Positions 1 to 11,450 of a stretch of 64,000 bases of DNA are shown one piece after another. The position numbers and the translations under genes are program-made. Positions within the stretch are counted from its first letter, which is position 1. Every line of letters starts with the position of its first letter. Under the pieces are notes generated by a model. It was not told the DNA's origin and ran no database searches. It was given only the letters and a program-made list of their open reading frames with translations. This DNA is from Isoetes taiwanensis. Taxonomy: Eukaryota; Streptophyta; Lycopodiopsida; Isoetales; Isoetaceae. Location of the stretch: the NCBI GenBank assembly GCA_021234155.1, contig JAJEKV010000021.1:13389760-13453759 (forward strand), in the 5' to 3' direction.

Positions 1-389
1 CAAGATTAGGTCTGGCTGATCTCTTGAGACCTAGCCGTCGATCGATCCTCACCGAGTCCGAAGGGGTAGAACCATGGGTTTGGGTGTTTTCCTTAGTATT
101 AAATGCATATTCTTTGTTGTTGTCACTTGGATGGATGTGCCACCCCTCGTGGTGGTAAATTATGATATGATTATGCTGTGTGCTAACCTTGTATTCACGC
201 TTCCGCGACGTAGGAGCCCCATTGAAGGCGTGGGCCGAATGACCCCTCTGTGTCCTTCACTTGAGCATCTTCTTATAGATGGCCCGAGTTAGACGGAGGG
301 CCCTACTCATGGTGAGTTGGTTGCCATGGGAGGGGAAAGTCCCCGTGTGTATACGTCCGAGTGTCGTATATGTTCAGGGAGCGTCACAA
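1..389 (+). mobile_element. 3' end of a partial LTR (plus orientation)
   Basis: Positions about 190-389 resemble, in reverse complement, the left end of the LTR at 2620-4229. Both contain the segment GTTAGACGGAGGGCCC, a block matching GACACAGAGG, and a terminal stretch with GTCGTATAT followed a few bases later by a G-A-G-C-[AG]-T-C-A-C-A end. The plus-strand end therefore falls near 389. The LTR start is outside the window. No clean primer-binding site follows, so this could be a 3' LTR, a solo LTR or a decayed copy. Short reading frames here look incidental. Confidence 0.35.
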
Positions 390-940
390 CTATCATTGGG
401 ATGATTATTGGTTGAGAAAAGATCATAGATAATGTCCCATATGATAAGTCATATAAGCTAATTAAAGGCAAGGAGATATTTTGAGGAAAAAGGCAACTGC
501 TTGCTAAAAAAGGCTGAAGTCACAGAGAGATCTATAAATAGAACTGAAACTTCAGTTGGGCATATCTCCGCAACTAGAGCTCCGATTGAAGCGACCTTTA
601 GCTCATTGGAACCGGCTCGGAGTCTAGTTTCCGAATTAGAGTAGCACATGCCGTAGTTCATCCGTATGAGAGAGTAATGGCCGAAAATGTGACAAGGAAT
701 CACATATCACTGCCATAGCGACTTCACAGATCTGCAATTGTATTTATGATGTGTGGCTACTTGGAGTAGCTAGATTAATCTGGAAGGCCAATAAGCCAGA
801 TGTCAGAGCTTTGTATTTGCCATAGCACTTGTGTTTTTCCATAACCCAGTGGATCCGATTGGGTGGTTAATGGTGCTGCCATATCAATTGTGCATGAATA
901 AAGTTTCTTTAGTCCGGTGTTTTATTATTTCATTACGGTT
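390..940. other. Non-coding, retroelement-like sequence
   Basis: No credible gene is visible. The stretch around 560-620 (a GGGCATATCTCCGCAAC-type motif followed by AGAGCTCCGATT) resembles a phrase common inside plant LTRs and leaders. It may belong to the same degraded LTR element as the sequence to its left; this is inferred from style, not alignment. Confidence 0.3.
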
Positions 941-1009
941 CTATGATTCTGTGTTGCTACAACTTCCCAAATATACATGAATTGTATCAATCTATCTATC
1001 TATTTTATC

Positions 1010-1358
1010 TATCATTAAGTCACGTGACGTTAAAACAACTATTTACCTATCTATCATTAAGTCATTTAACTGTCTATCTATCTATCGTTAAGTCATGTGA
1101 CGTTAAACAACTATTTATCGATCATTAAGTCATTTGTAAGACCCATTTACAAAAAACTATTTACCTATCTATCATCAAGTCATTTAACTATCTATCTATC
1201 TATCTATTTTATCTAGCATTATGCCACGTGACGTTAAAACAACTATTTACCTATCTATCATTAAGTCATTAACTGTCTATCTATCTATCGTTAAGTCATG
1301 TGACGTTAAACAACTATTTATCGATCATTAAGTCATTTGTAAGACCCATTTACAAAAA
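1010..1358. repeat. Tandem duplication, period about 203 bp
   Basis: Two near-identical units, roughly 1012-1214 and 1215-1358 (the second incomplete), share CACGTGACGTTAAAAC, short TATC runs, CATGTGACGTTAAAC and a TTTGTAAGACCCATTTAC end block. The last block recurs in degraded form at about 1648-1720. The units contain palindromic CACGTG. Small differences show that the duplication is real and not recent. Confidence 0.8.
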
Positions 1359-1382
1359 TTGTGTGTCGTGACATTAAAACAA

Positions 1383-1543
<161 letters not shown>

Positions 1544-1559
1544 AATCATTAAGCATCTA

Positions 1560-2607
1560 TAATAAGATACAATATACATAGCATCATAGTTTTCATCATA
1601 CTGCTTATAGCAAAGCATTCATCAAAGATAATTGTCTATTTGTAAATATTAAGTCATTTGTAAGACTCATTTACAAAAATTGAGAGTCATTAGTAAGACA
1701 CATATACAAAAATTGAGAGTCATTTGTAAGTCTGGTAACGACATACTTGGAAATCTTTTAGATTGTATGGCTTGTTTAGGGTATGGGTTGGGGATTGTCT
1801 GCAAGATAGCCCTCTGTGAGGACATTTGAATCAAACAGACAAATCCTTAGCATAGGGTGTCACACGGGATTTTGCAAAGAGACAAGAACAGAAAAGAAAA
1901 AACACAAAAGCAAAGAAAACTGTTTCTCTGAGGAACTTCCCAAAGCATTGAGGGCTTGGTCCACCATGGTGTCAAGGGGGGTTGTTGGGCAAATTCGAGC
2001 TACTAGAGTCCCCGTCACACGTGGATCACCTTTTGAGTGAAACTTGCTTATTCGATGTACTCCATGACGACGAGAAAATTTCCCCTAGAATTTGCCTTAC
2101 AATACGAAAGGGCTCGAGGATAGAATCTTGAAAGATCTAAGGATTGGGGGTACTTTTCAAGAGATTTTTTGCGGTCACCCATTTTTTTTCCTTCTTTTTT
2201 TAAGTGCGAATATATTATAACTAAGGGTTATCAATTAAAGTACTTTTTTCTAATTACTTAACTATCTTTCAAAATTTTCCTATTTGTTTTAGGCCATGTA
2301 TTGGTCATCAGACCAATTTCTTTCCAAGCTTCCTATTGAGCGATTCTTCGTTCAATTTTCACTTGTAAGATGGGCCTCATGAGCAACTTTGAGCTCAAAT
2401 TTACTAGAAGGTTTGTTTTGACTCTCTATTCAAAATTAGCTTACCCTGACAAGTAGATTTAACTTGCTAATAACATTCTAACGATGGAAGAAAAAGATTC
2501 TCCCAATTTTCGAGGTTCATATTAGGGTTTCCCCCAAATTTTCTACTAGGCCAGTTAGCTACTTAGGAAAATGGACAGTGCTTGATCTTGGTCAACCAAG
2601 ATCATTG
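1560..2607. other. No gene seen; possible decayed internal LTR-element sequence
   Basis: This stretch lies on the internal side of the primer-binding site at 2608-2619, so it should be the leader or gag region of that minus-oriented element. No gag or pol reading frame survives. The only ORF of note (1816-2040) has no recognisable content. Confidence 0.35.
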
Positions 2608-2619
2608 CTCTAATACCAT
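2608..2619 (-). other. Primer-binding site of the LTR element at 2620
   Basis: On the minus strand this reads TGGTATTAGAGC, one mismatch from the plant initiator-methionine tRNA primer-binding site TGGTATCAGAGC. It directly abuts the terminal TG/CA of the LTR. This marks 2620-4229 as a 5' LTR in minus orientation. Confidence 0.75.
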
Positions 2620-4229
2620 TGTGATGCTCCTTGCGCTATATACGACAACCCGCCGTATATATCGAAGGACCTTTCCCATTCAACAACATCTGTTGCATGG
2701 GCCCTCCGTCTAACCCGCATTTGAGGATGGCCAGACAACGAGCAGAGGACACAGAGGTGTCATTCCGGCCCGTCCCCTATGGGCGCCTACATCAGTGAAA
2801 GCAAACATAACAATGTAAGCACTAGCAATAACAACAACAAACTACCTCGAAGGATAGTGATAATTCATCCGTCCATGTCATCGAATATAACCATATAATA
2901 AATACATCAAATAGAGGCTTCTACCCAGGCTCAGATTCAAAAGGGAAATCGACTGACGGCTAGGGTCTCCAGATAGATCAGACCGAGTTATGGTAATGAC
3001 TTGGGCTGACAATAGACAATGGCTAGGGTTGACCACTCCATCCGCCCCTCCTGTGCGTACTTTGTAGATAGGCTAAATCAGGCTCTGTCATGACTGTAAC
3101 CTGCCTGAGATATAATCCCATGGCATCACCCAACGAGACTACTCCATGTTGCATCTCCCCGGTCCGATGAGGTAGAAAGGGCTGCATCTCCCCCTCCCGA
3201 AGTGTAGTGGCTCCATGGGCAGCTAGAGGATCGTGGCGATACACGTCCGTACCCGACTAAACTCCCCAAAACAAGAGCCAGACCGACACCTGCAGCTCTT
3301 GAGAGTCAGGACGACACCATTGACCCAATAAGTGTCGGACTCATACCCAGCCACACGAAGTGACCGACTATAAGCCTAGCCCGCGATGGGTCTCCAGTAA
3401 CCATGCTCAGCAGGGACCTCCTTCCACTTTGCCACTGACACTGTTATATGGTGCTCAGTCACTCCATAGCCTCTGTAGCCAGGTGGTCTCTATGCACATG
3501 CCCCATAATAATGGGAACTAATGGGTCTAAACTAGGAGCATCATCTAAATAATGGCTACTAGGTCTCTACCCCCCTTCCCAATACACAAGAGGTGCAAAC
3601 ATAAGATCAACCATCATCATATCAACATAACATGATAGATATGAAGAATAACAACTGATCCTAATCACATACATCTAACTTATAGTTAGGGTTCATTGAT
3701 TAGGGTTCATGCTCAAAACTATAGGTTCTAGAATGGCTCTACTACAATGTGCAACTCCCTGGAGTCTACTCGAAGTACCTGCTCCTGACGAGCTGCCGGC
3801 TGCCTCCTGGTTCTCCATCTCTAGCTGATGGTTCGAGTAGATAACCCCCCTATGCTACGCTTGCGCTTTCGGACTGCTACTGCAACCTCGGCTGTCGAAG
3901 ACGATCCTCGAATTTTGGAGCAATGGGCACGAATTGGTGGATCAGAAGTTGGTGGAGCCAAAAGTGGTCTAGGTTTAGAGTTTGGCCTTTTATGTGTTAG
4001 GGTTCACATGAGGGTCACTTGGCTGCAATAGGGCGCGTCCATATGGCGGGTCACCTATAGAGTGAAGCCATGTGGAAATGGGTCACCTCCTAAGGTTGGC
4101 TAAGTTATGTAAATAACTTGGCAAGGCCCCCACACTTGGTGCATACAAGTCTACTGATGTAGATTTGTATAGTGACGTGGGCCTAGGATATACGTATTTA
4201 TATCGTATATATTCTAGGGGAATATCACA
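2620..4229 (-). mobile_element. 5' LTR (about 1.6 kb) of a decayed LTR retrotransposon
   Basis: The LTR starts TGTGATGCTCC at 2620 and ends GGGGAATATCACA at 4229, giving TG...CA termini with a matching inverted TGTGAT/ATCACA. A primer-binding site abuts its inner edge at 2608-2619. It contains no long ORF, as expected for an LTR. Its inner end resembles, in opposite orientation, the LTR end at 190-389, so two members of one family lie head to head about 2.2 kb apart. No matching 3' LTR in the same orientation is present, so the element is truncated or rearranged. Confidence 0.65.
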
Positions 4230-4480
4230 TTCCCAGTGGCTTGTTTATGCATCTGGAGACAGTAGATACATATAAGCTGGATGTTGCTATACATTACTTC
4301 ATTCACAAGTATGCCAATCTAGCATTCCCTGATCCAATACTTCATTCACAAGTATGCCGATCTAGCATTCCCTGATCCAATTGCCATTTTCCATGTTCCA
4401 GCTGATTGGGTAGAGGAGACAGTGAAGGTTTTATATTTTAGGCATTACTATTCAGCCTGCGAGTGATCTGGTAACTGGAG
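4230..4480 (+). other. Exon-like segment with a 43-bp tandem duplication
   Basis: Immediately outside the LTR end, one frame reads a plausible peptide (IHYFIHKYANLAFPDP, then IAIFHVPADW). It is disrupted by a tandem duplication of 43 bp (units 4296-4338 and 4339-4381, one mismatch) that shifts the frame; a stop follows near 4466. It could be the remains of a host exon into which the LTR element inserted. No family is recognised. Confidence 0.3.
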
Positions 4481-5573
4481 TTGCTGTGTTGTATTGTATA
4501 CATTTTGCCTAGCATAACAACGAGGATTTGATACTTTGTTATTGATTTCAACATGTTGTATAGTTTGATTGAAGGCATCAAGACATGCATAAATACCTGT
4601 TAAAACTGTAATGCAGTGTCAGACATGTGTAAAAAGGCATCATTGATGCTTTGGAATGTCAATTGTTTTAAAAGTTACTATGATGAGTTTGATACATTAA
4701 ATGTTAGAGCGGATTGTCTCTGTAAGAAGGTACCATTCATACTTTGGAATGTTAAAGAACTGTCAAATGCCATCATTGAAGGATTTATTATGTTAAATGT
4801 AGTGTATAGTATCCAAATTCGCAGAGTCTTTGTTAAAGGGTGAATGTTATTGGGATAGAATGCCTCTAATTATTTGAAAAGAATAACAAATGCAACTTTG
4901 TTCTGTATCATATAAGAAACACAGGCAGATCAACATAATGATGAAGACGATAATAAATGAAGGATAAATTAACCTGTGGATATACGAGAGCACGACTTTG
5001 TTCTGTACCCTATAAAGAAACATAATCAGTTCGGCATAGTGATTTTTTTTACTGGATCAATACAAATAGATGACAAATTTACGCGATCAATATACTCTAT
5101 GGTGGTTTTGTCTGGCGATCTATTAGTGTATGCACGTCATGGATATTCATGTATATGTGGAACAGAAATTTGATATTCATGTATATGTGGAAGGAACGTC
5201 TTTTCACATTTGTCACTAATTTTTTGTCTAAGTCTAAAAAGGTGGCATTGGTATTTTGAAAGATCATTGATTTCAAAATTGGCAATGTCATTTAAATACA
5301 ATGTCTCCAACTTTTCAAAATGCCAACAAGTGAAGCATAAGTTTAGCCGTGCATATACCATATCACTGAAAAACTTATAAAAATTGCATGATATTGTCAT
5401 GTTAAATGCACAAAAGCGAATGTTACTGACAGCCCGTAGCTGCCAGTATTTTTGCCCTGATGAAATAATTAGCAAGTTTAGTACACGTTTTAGGAAGCAA
5501 GGGTTGATAACAGAAAGTGTGATATCTTGTAAGCAAAGAAACAATAAACTTGTTGCATTGACAGGTTACCTGT
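4480..5573. other. No gene seen
   Basis: AT-rich sequence with short ORFs on both strands and no recognisable domain. A 24-bp direct repeat (ATATTCATGTATATGTGGAA type) occurs at about 5142 and 5171. The minus-strand ORF at 5137-5544 lies downstream of the Helitron helicase remnant and may be its 3' flank. I could not find a Helitron 3' terminus (hairpin followed by CTRR). Confidence 0.4.
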
Positions 5574-6029
5574 TTACTCTAATAATTCCTTATAGACAAC
5601 ACTCCTAGTAGTGACAGTGTTGCTAGGGTCATTATGAAGGATGGGAACATCTTCTCGTTTCCGGATTCGTGTCAAGGCAATATACAATTGTCCATAAGCA
5701 AACACTGGTCGCAAGTCTAGGACTACTTTATCTAATGTAAGTCCCAAGCAGCTACGAAACGTTGTTGAATATGCCAAGCGGAGTGGCAACTGGCGATGAT
5801 GCACTGTGAATGCGCAGTTATCAGGTTGGTGAAAGAAATTTATGCGTGCAACTGGATATACAGTACTTTCTGGCCTGTCTAATGCTCCCAATAAACGAAT
5901 ACTCACAAATTTTGTGTGTAATGTTGAATTCTTCACAAGACCCTTATCAAGGTCCAAACATTTTAAAAGCTGGCATATTGCACCCTCCTTCAAAATTAGT
6001 TTGTGGGGAGGTAGCGTTGAATGCTTGTA
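5574..6029 (-). pseudogene. Helitron PIF1-like helicase, C-terminal part (broken copy)
   Basis: This is the C-terminal region of the Rep-helicase of a degraded minus-strand Helitron. It aligns with residues encoded at 34590-35040 of the plus-strand copy: HSTLPPH, then EGAICQL, NFFHQPDNCAF, LPLRLAYSTTF, CLGLTLDKVVLDLR and GQLYIALTRIRKRED. The last block is the conserved PIF1/RecD-like helicase motif near the C-terminus (QTL then GQLYxALxR). The reading frame is open to a stop at 5574 but is cut off on its N-terminal side by the insertion at 6030-6735. No function is expected. Confidence 0.85.
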
Positions 6030-6735
6030 ATTCTTGCACTACGACTCGCATGAAACCAACAAAGCGATAGATAGGCTTCTCATTCATCTCAGCAGATTTC
6101 TACAATGGTGGACAGTGGATAGCCGCACACATGCGAACTACCCACGAAAAATAAAGGGAAAATCCAATTATATCATTTGGACCCCAAAAACAAATACAAT
6201 GCTAATAGATGAGTGGCTGATGTACCTGCCGAAAGCTTATCACCGGGATTAAAAAACCCCGCCCTTTCGGGTTTTCGAGGAAAAACCCTAGTGATAAGCC
6301 TTCGGCAAGGGGCTTAGACAAACGTAAGGCAAAGAATCGCTCCCAAAAACCCCCGCATGGAGAAGTCAAAACGGATGGCGCTCGCCAACCTGTACCTGCA
6401 CATCACCAACACAACAAACGAGAAACATACCAAAGAATAGCATCACCCAATGGGTGGAAAAAAAGCATCACCCACCGGGTGGAAAAACATGATAAACAAA
6501 ACTTGTACAAAATATAAAAAACAAAGAAGGGGGGGAGGGTGGGTTCAAAGAGAATAAGGTACTGCTGAGAGAAGAGGAAGCGCCGATGAAACGTCGATGA
6601 AGAACTCCGCAATAAGTAGCAAACGCCCAACCTGAAGAACGGCTCAAAACGCATGCGATGCATGCATGCGACGCATGCAATGCATGCATGCTCGTCTTGA
6701 GCAAGAATGGCGATTCGCTACGCGAATCGACGACA
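6030..6735. mobile_element. About 0.7-kb insertion inside the Helitron helicase
   Basis: In the plus-strand Helitron, FLNSYT and HSTLPPH are contiguous. Here FLNNVV ends near 6736 and HSTLPPH starts near 6029, so about 706 bp is inserted between them. The insert carries a dense run of GCATGC/ATGCAT palindromes at 6650-6692 and a near-palindrome CGATTCGCTACGCGAATCG at its right edge. No transposase is visible and the ends are not clearly terminal inverted repeats. It is probably a small non-autonomous element, itself hit by a further insertion at 6229-6390. Confidence 0.55.
6229..6390. mobile_element. Nested 162-bp insertion with an 8-bp duplication and a hairpin
   Basis: TGTACCTG occurs at 6221-6228 and 6391-6398, flanking 162 bp, which fits an 8-bp target-site duplication. 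The left half is a strong stem: TGCCGAAAGCTTATCAC (6227-6243) pairs with GTGATAAGCCTTCGGCA (6291-6307) with one mismatch. A second stem of CCCGCCCTTTCGGG type lies in its loop. An 8-bp duplication is typical of hAT-type elements, but no hAT terminal repeat is recognisable. Confidence 0.45.
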
Positions 6736-7632
6736 TTATTAAGAAACTCGTCGCCACCAACCTTTGCTGCACTAACATTCTCTTCATTTTCTGAAATGGA
6801 ATCATAGCTAAGGTACTGGTGGTGCTGCCTTCGGATAAGATCATGGAGGACTAATCTGTTGAAATCATGCACATAAATATTTAAAGATGACAAGAAAGCT
6901 CGTCGCTCACATAAAACAATGGGCTGCACAGTATTAATGCTGGGAATAAAAACTCTTTTGCATCATTAATTTCATTGGTTGTCTTGAATAATGCAAACTG
7001 CACTAATGTGTTTATAACATCTTTTCCAATTAAATTCACAAGAGCAATCAGCCCTGATCACTTGCATTTCGCATGGGCTGTCCAAAGAACAATATCTCAA
7101 AGGATTTCCATGTTGTAGAGGACTTTATAGATGCAGCAATTATTGCCTCTCTTCCACTGCCTTTTACAATTGGTGCAATATGTCTAAAATCCCCTGCAGT
7201 TATGAAACATGTACTGCATATTTCTTGCAAAAGTATGTTCACTGCCTCTATCATGGCTTTATTTGCCATAGGAAATTCATCCCAGACCATGGCCTCGGCA
7301 GTCCATATTAGCCTTAATTTATCTGAATCACGTTTCAATAATGAACATATACCTGCATTATTGTCTACAACTGGGATCTCAAATAGCGCATATGCAATTC
7401 TACTGCCAGGGTATAGTAAAGCAGCTAGGCCGGTTGTTGCACATGGCAATATAATTTTTGTTTTTCTGCGTACATATAGGCATATAGCATTCAATAAGAA
7501 AGCTTTACCTATTCCTGCCTTACCATCTATGAACAATGGACAACACCTGCCATTCATGGCAAGTTCATCTAATATTCGGCTCCATGCATTCAGTTGGTTG
7601 ACATTCATTTGAGAATGCAGATGCATACTGCT
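6736..7632 (-). pseudogene. Helitron PIF1-like helicase, N-terminal part (broken copy)
   Basis: This continues the minus-strand Helitron. The region 7048-7626 encodes the Walker A region FIDGKAGIGKAFLLNAI, a Walker B-like WDEFPMANKAMIEA, and AGDFRHIAPIVKGSGRE. The region 6750-6930 encodes LCERRAFLSSLN followed by FLNNVV. The Walker A lysine is kept, but the following Thr/Ser is Ala (GKAGIGKA against GKAGTGKT in the other copy), so nucleotide binding is probably lost. A frame break lies near 6930-7050. This copy has no intron at the position where the plus-strand copy has one (33617-33707). Confidence 0.85.
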
Positions 7633-7746
7633 ATTGATGTATGTGGAGCAAATACACCAACAGTCTAAATAAATTTAAGCGTGATAACAGTACCCCAAGC
7701 CCAAATGTGCCTATGAATTGAATTGACACAATGGCAACTACTGTAT

Positions 7747-8135
7747 CCAGATGGAAGCAACAAGGATGAAAGCAACAAAAATGTTGTGTATACAACAATG
7801 TCCAGCCTGTTTATGACCAACTACTACCAGAAATCTGGAAAAATGTTGATGAATGGAGTAATACACCAACAGTCTAGTCTAAACACAAGTAGGCATGTTA
7901 GCATTACACCAAAAGTGACATCATGTGAGTTGACACCATGGCAACTATTATATCCAGATGAAAGCAACAAGGATTTGTGTATGCAACAGTGTCCAGCCTG
8001 TTCATGGACAATTAAAGCACCACCTGTAACCAATTTCTACCAGAAAACCTGTCTATTTTTTTCAGAAAGTGTCAGCTATTATATCCAGATGGAAGCAACA
8101 GTGATTTGTGTATGCAACTGTGTCCAGCCAGAAAA
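7747..8135. repeat. Diverged tandem repeats
   Basis: Three imperfect copies share TATCCAGATG(G)AAGCAACA followed by a TTGTGTATGCAAC and GTCCAGCC block, near 7745, 7950 and 8078. Spacing is irregular (about 205 and 130 bp). The open frame over 7723-8268 comes from these repeats and is not a convincing gene. Confidence 0.6.
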
Positions 8136-8751
8136 TCGGTCACAGAAAGTGTATCAGCCCAAAAGGCTCCTATCTTTCCTCTTACTTAGTAAGAACATGA
8201 AATACAAGAAAAATAAATTTCATTACAAGGAACTTCCCAAACCAGAGCAGGGCTTTTCTCATTCATAAATGATAATTTCAGAATACAATAGATGTTCCAA
8301 CTAATTCTTATAAGATTGTGCTCATATTACATTCCCAAAACTCAGTAGCTGCACTGATACATTCCCAAAACTATGTAGCTGCACTGCCTTAAACACTGTT
8401 ATGACAACCAGTTTGATATTCTTCTGTTGAAATCAGATTTCCTTAAACTATTGGTACTGCATCCATTTGAATATGTGCTGTACTTATAGCTGATGTCAAC
8501 CGCTTATTATTCACTGTTTAAATTCTCTTTTGTAACCAATAACAAGGTATACCAATGTCTGCCACTTAAGAACTTCAAATAATAGAACTCCAGATAATAT
8601 CTTCAAATGCTTCACATTCTGTTAACTCCTTCAACAATGCAACGAATCATTCCCAAACAATCTGAATTCTTTGTATAACAGCTGAAATCCGGTGTTTGCA
8701 GAAAGAATAAAATGAAAAATTCTCTTGAAATGATGACCGCACTCACTGGAT

Positions 8752-8924
8752 AGATAGTTCTTCCTAGAGCCGTGCCTCTTTTGATGCCATTTTTGATTTT
8801 GATCCTCCAGTCCTTGGGCATCGCCGAAATCTTAGAAAACGGTGCTGCCAGCATCGTTGATCTTTCTCCACCTCTGAAAACCACCGCATAAATCCTCGGG
8901 CCTGCTATTGTGGACAGTTTTGCC
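8752..8924 (-). pseudogene. MBD-like exon (methyl-CpG-binding domain start), gene fragment
   Basis: The minus-strand frame contains MPKDWRIKIKNGIKRG, then a hydrophobic tail ending TIYP. It is followed directly by a consensus splice donor GTGAGT at about 8750. The pattern proline, x, aspartate/glycine, tryptophan, basic residues, lysine-rich turn and Tyr-x-Pro at an intron border resembles the beginning of plant methyl-CpG-binding domains, where an intron after the Y-x-P motif is common. No convincing second exon follows, so this looks like a captured or orphaned exon inside the 2.5-kb block. Weak similarity by eye; other basic domains are possible. Confidence 0.3.
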
Positions 8925-9022
8925 ATACTTGGCTTCAACAAAAAATTAGGTCATAGTTCACGATCCATGTGAATAGACTAGGAAAAAGCTAAGGAAAAAA
9001 AGCAAAGGTAAACAGGTTGGGA

Positions 9023-9232
9023 AAAACAAGGCTAAGGGTAAAAGGGCATTTGGAGAAACGAGATTTGGAAGGAAAGACTAGAAAATATGGGAAAATGCAG
9101 GATCAACCTCATGGATACCGCTCTCAGAAAACAAGGCTAAGGGTAAAAGGGCATTTGGAGAAACGAGATTTGGAAGGAAAGACTAGAAAATATGCGAGAA
9201 TGCAGGATCAACCTCATGGATACCGCTTTCAT
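9023..9232. repeat. 105-bp tandem duplication
   Basis: Two units of 105 bp (9023-9127 and 9128-9232) differ at only a few positions. The period is a multiple of three, so the frame stays open (9017-9292) and encodes a 35-residue basic repeat (KTRLRVKGHLEKRD type) twice. Without other support I treat the ORF as a by-product of the duplication. Confidence 0.85.
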
Positions 9233-10161
9233 ATTCCCTTTCAGAATGCAGGTTTTGTTTTTTTTTCTTTTTCTCTCTTTTTTTTTTTTTAGGATATGGG
9301 CTTGTCTCAATATATGTCTTATGAGATGAAATAGGCTTTGCCCCTAGTTATCTTTGGCCAGTTCATAACATTGCTCAACCGGCCCTTTTGAGAGAGAATT
9401 GCTCATGTAAATACTGATACATTTGAAATAAACAGAGACCCATGCACCAAAATGTTCACGTTGGCCAGAGATCATAGAGTCTCTCTTTGTATATTTTTCT
9501 CTTTTTTTGGAATGGGCACGTGATTGATAGTAGTGAACGAGGTACAGATGGTCATTGTATCACACATGCTAAGCACTTAAGGGCAAGGCTTTGATGGAAT
9601 AGAAATCAAGAATTGGGGTGGCAAAGGCAGATCATGTTCAGAAATTTAGTTTAGGGACATATATGGAAATTGTGGCATGGGAAGACTATGAAATGTCAAG
9701 GCAAAACAAACATGGCTATAGGAGAGAAATCAAGGAAATCTATTCAACATGGATCAACAAGTGAATCTACAACCTCATTTTTTGTTAATCACTACTGCTC
9801 CAAATTATGATCAGATAGTTACCTCAACTTGGCATCCCTTTAACACTGAACTTGGTGTATCTTCAACACAACTGACATCGTATCAGTATGAACATACTCA
9901 CAACTTCTATATGTGCACAAACTCCTGTTGGTGTTCAATAGCACTAGCAGATTTGTTGTTTACTTCATTATGAGCAGCACTTTTGGAAACATCCATTGCA
10001 TCTTGAGCCTCGAAAAGCCACTGTTTTACCCTGGAATGGAAATTTATAAATGTTGTTGCACCTATAGTCTGATGTGCTCTGAGCAGATAGTAAAATAGCA
10101 AAGATGAACTATGTTGACCCCTTTGGGCGTCAACACTGCTTTCTGCATATTCATTGACAGC

Positions 10162-11449
10162 TTAAAATTTTAATAGCTCTTCAATTGCATAGTCAGGTTG
10201 CATTCGCATTACAGGTAAGCCCAAAGCTGCACCACACATTCCATGTTGGAGCAATGTGTTTTCAATATGTCCGAGGGCTGTGCTCGCTGCTAACTTTTCA
10301 TTGCCATCAAATTGTTCCAGTAAATCAGCAATAAGTATAGTCTGAAATGTAACCCACATGGTTATTGTAGGCGCTCCATCTGTAAGCAATAAAGCAAATA
10401 GAAATCGAAGCTGAGCAGGGGTATATAATGAAGCAGCTGCCTCTTCCATGACCATAAGACATTCTTTATTATTTTCAAGCAACCCCATGGCAAGCATTGT
10501 TTCTTGATAAGTTCCATATTCTTCTCCATCAAAGGTTTCAAATCTTCCCAAGTTTGAGCAGATGTGTGCATCAATATTTGGCGAAGATAGGATATCTCGC
10601 CATTATGTGGCAAAACCAATCGTAGGCGACACACAATTTCAGCTCTAGTTCTGCAATGGACGATATTTCTTGATATCCCTGCTGAGTACATCTCAAGATG
10701 GTCATCGGGACCTAGAACAACATCTTCCCTATATGGTTTGAATGTATATCTTTCATTGTATTCAATGTATGCCAGGTTTGCAAATTCTAGGCCTGTTGGT
10801 CTGAGAACTTGGATGCAGTTAGCTTGCGCATGTAATCTTGAGCGCGGCCGTTTTTTAAATGGACTGGCAAACACTGTACAGCAGGTTGCTTGCTTGTGAT
10901 GTGATAGGACAAAATACGCCAGGCAGCCTCTGTTGCTGACATATACCTTACATTTATGTAATCATCAATTTCACCATGTTCTTCCTCGCCCACATCAATT
11001 CGATAATGCACTTTATCAAATCCTTTATAGATATATGCGTACAAATATATGAAAATGTGAACTGTTGCTGAAATATCAACATTTATATGGCAATCCAGCT
11101 GGGATAATAAAAATGGGCAGTACGAGATTACATTTAAATCTGCATCTGTTGATCGATGGTACTGGACATAACCTTTTGAGTTTACATACGTTGTTGCATG
11201 TAGCTCTTCGGGAAATCGCCAACAGCACACACCATTCTTTTGATATCTAAATGAATGCTGATGCACCATGTACTTTTTTACGTGTATTAGTTAGTAAGTC
11301 AGGCGAACTTGGAAGTTCAGCACTGATAATTAGATCAATTACCTCCACTGGTACCTCTGGTTCTACCTTCAATACAATGTTTGCGTGTGGCAGGCCACGT
11401 TTCTGGAATTCAATAACATGGATCATATAGATGATCTTTCCAAAGCGTG
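10162..11449 (-). pseudogene. Helitron Rep, middle and C-terminal part (broken copy)
   Basis: Three overlapping minus-strand frames (11449-11270, 11269-10787 and 10874-10162) together cover the HUH-nuclease to linker region of the Helitron Rep. The HUH block reads FQKRGLPHANIV: the second catalytic His is Asn, whereas the plus-strand copy keeps HAH. The tyrosine block is present (YLYAYIYKGFDKVHY). Downstream come SATEAAWRI, EIVCRLRLVLPHNGE, YLRQILMHTSA and the linker ending ELLKF. Several frame changes show a dead copy. This copy supplies the LVLP codons that are missing in the plus-strand copy. Confidence 0.85.
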
Positions 11450-11450
11450 T

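Larger units (their letters stand above)
7633..10161. mobile_element. 2.5-kb block inserted in the minus-strand Helitron
   Basis: The helicase N-terminus (from 7632) and the Rep/linker C-terminus (10162) are separated here by about 2.5 kb, whereas the plus-strand copy needs only about 100 bp for the same residues. The block contains diverged tandem repeats (7747-8135), an MBD-like exon on the minus strand (8752-8924), a 105-bp tandem duplication (9023-9232) and pyrimidine-rich runs near 9255-9290. No transposase is visible. The block could be an insertion, or a large intron or captured host DNA within the Helitron. Confidence 0.55.

Noticed and set aside
7073-7612. Plus-strand 179-codon ORF
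   Set aside because: It lies opposite the Helitron helicase frame, which carries recognisable motifs; the plus frame does not.
9017-9292. 91-codon basic repeat ORF
   Set aside because: It is explained by a 105-bp tandem duplication with a period divisible by three; there is no start context or domain.
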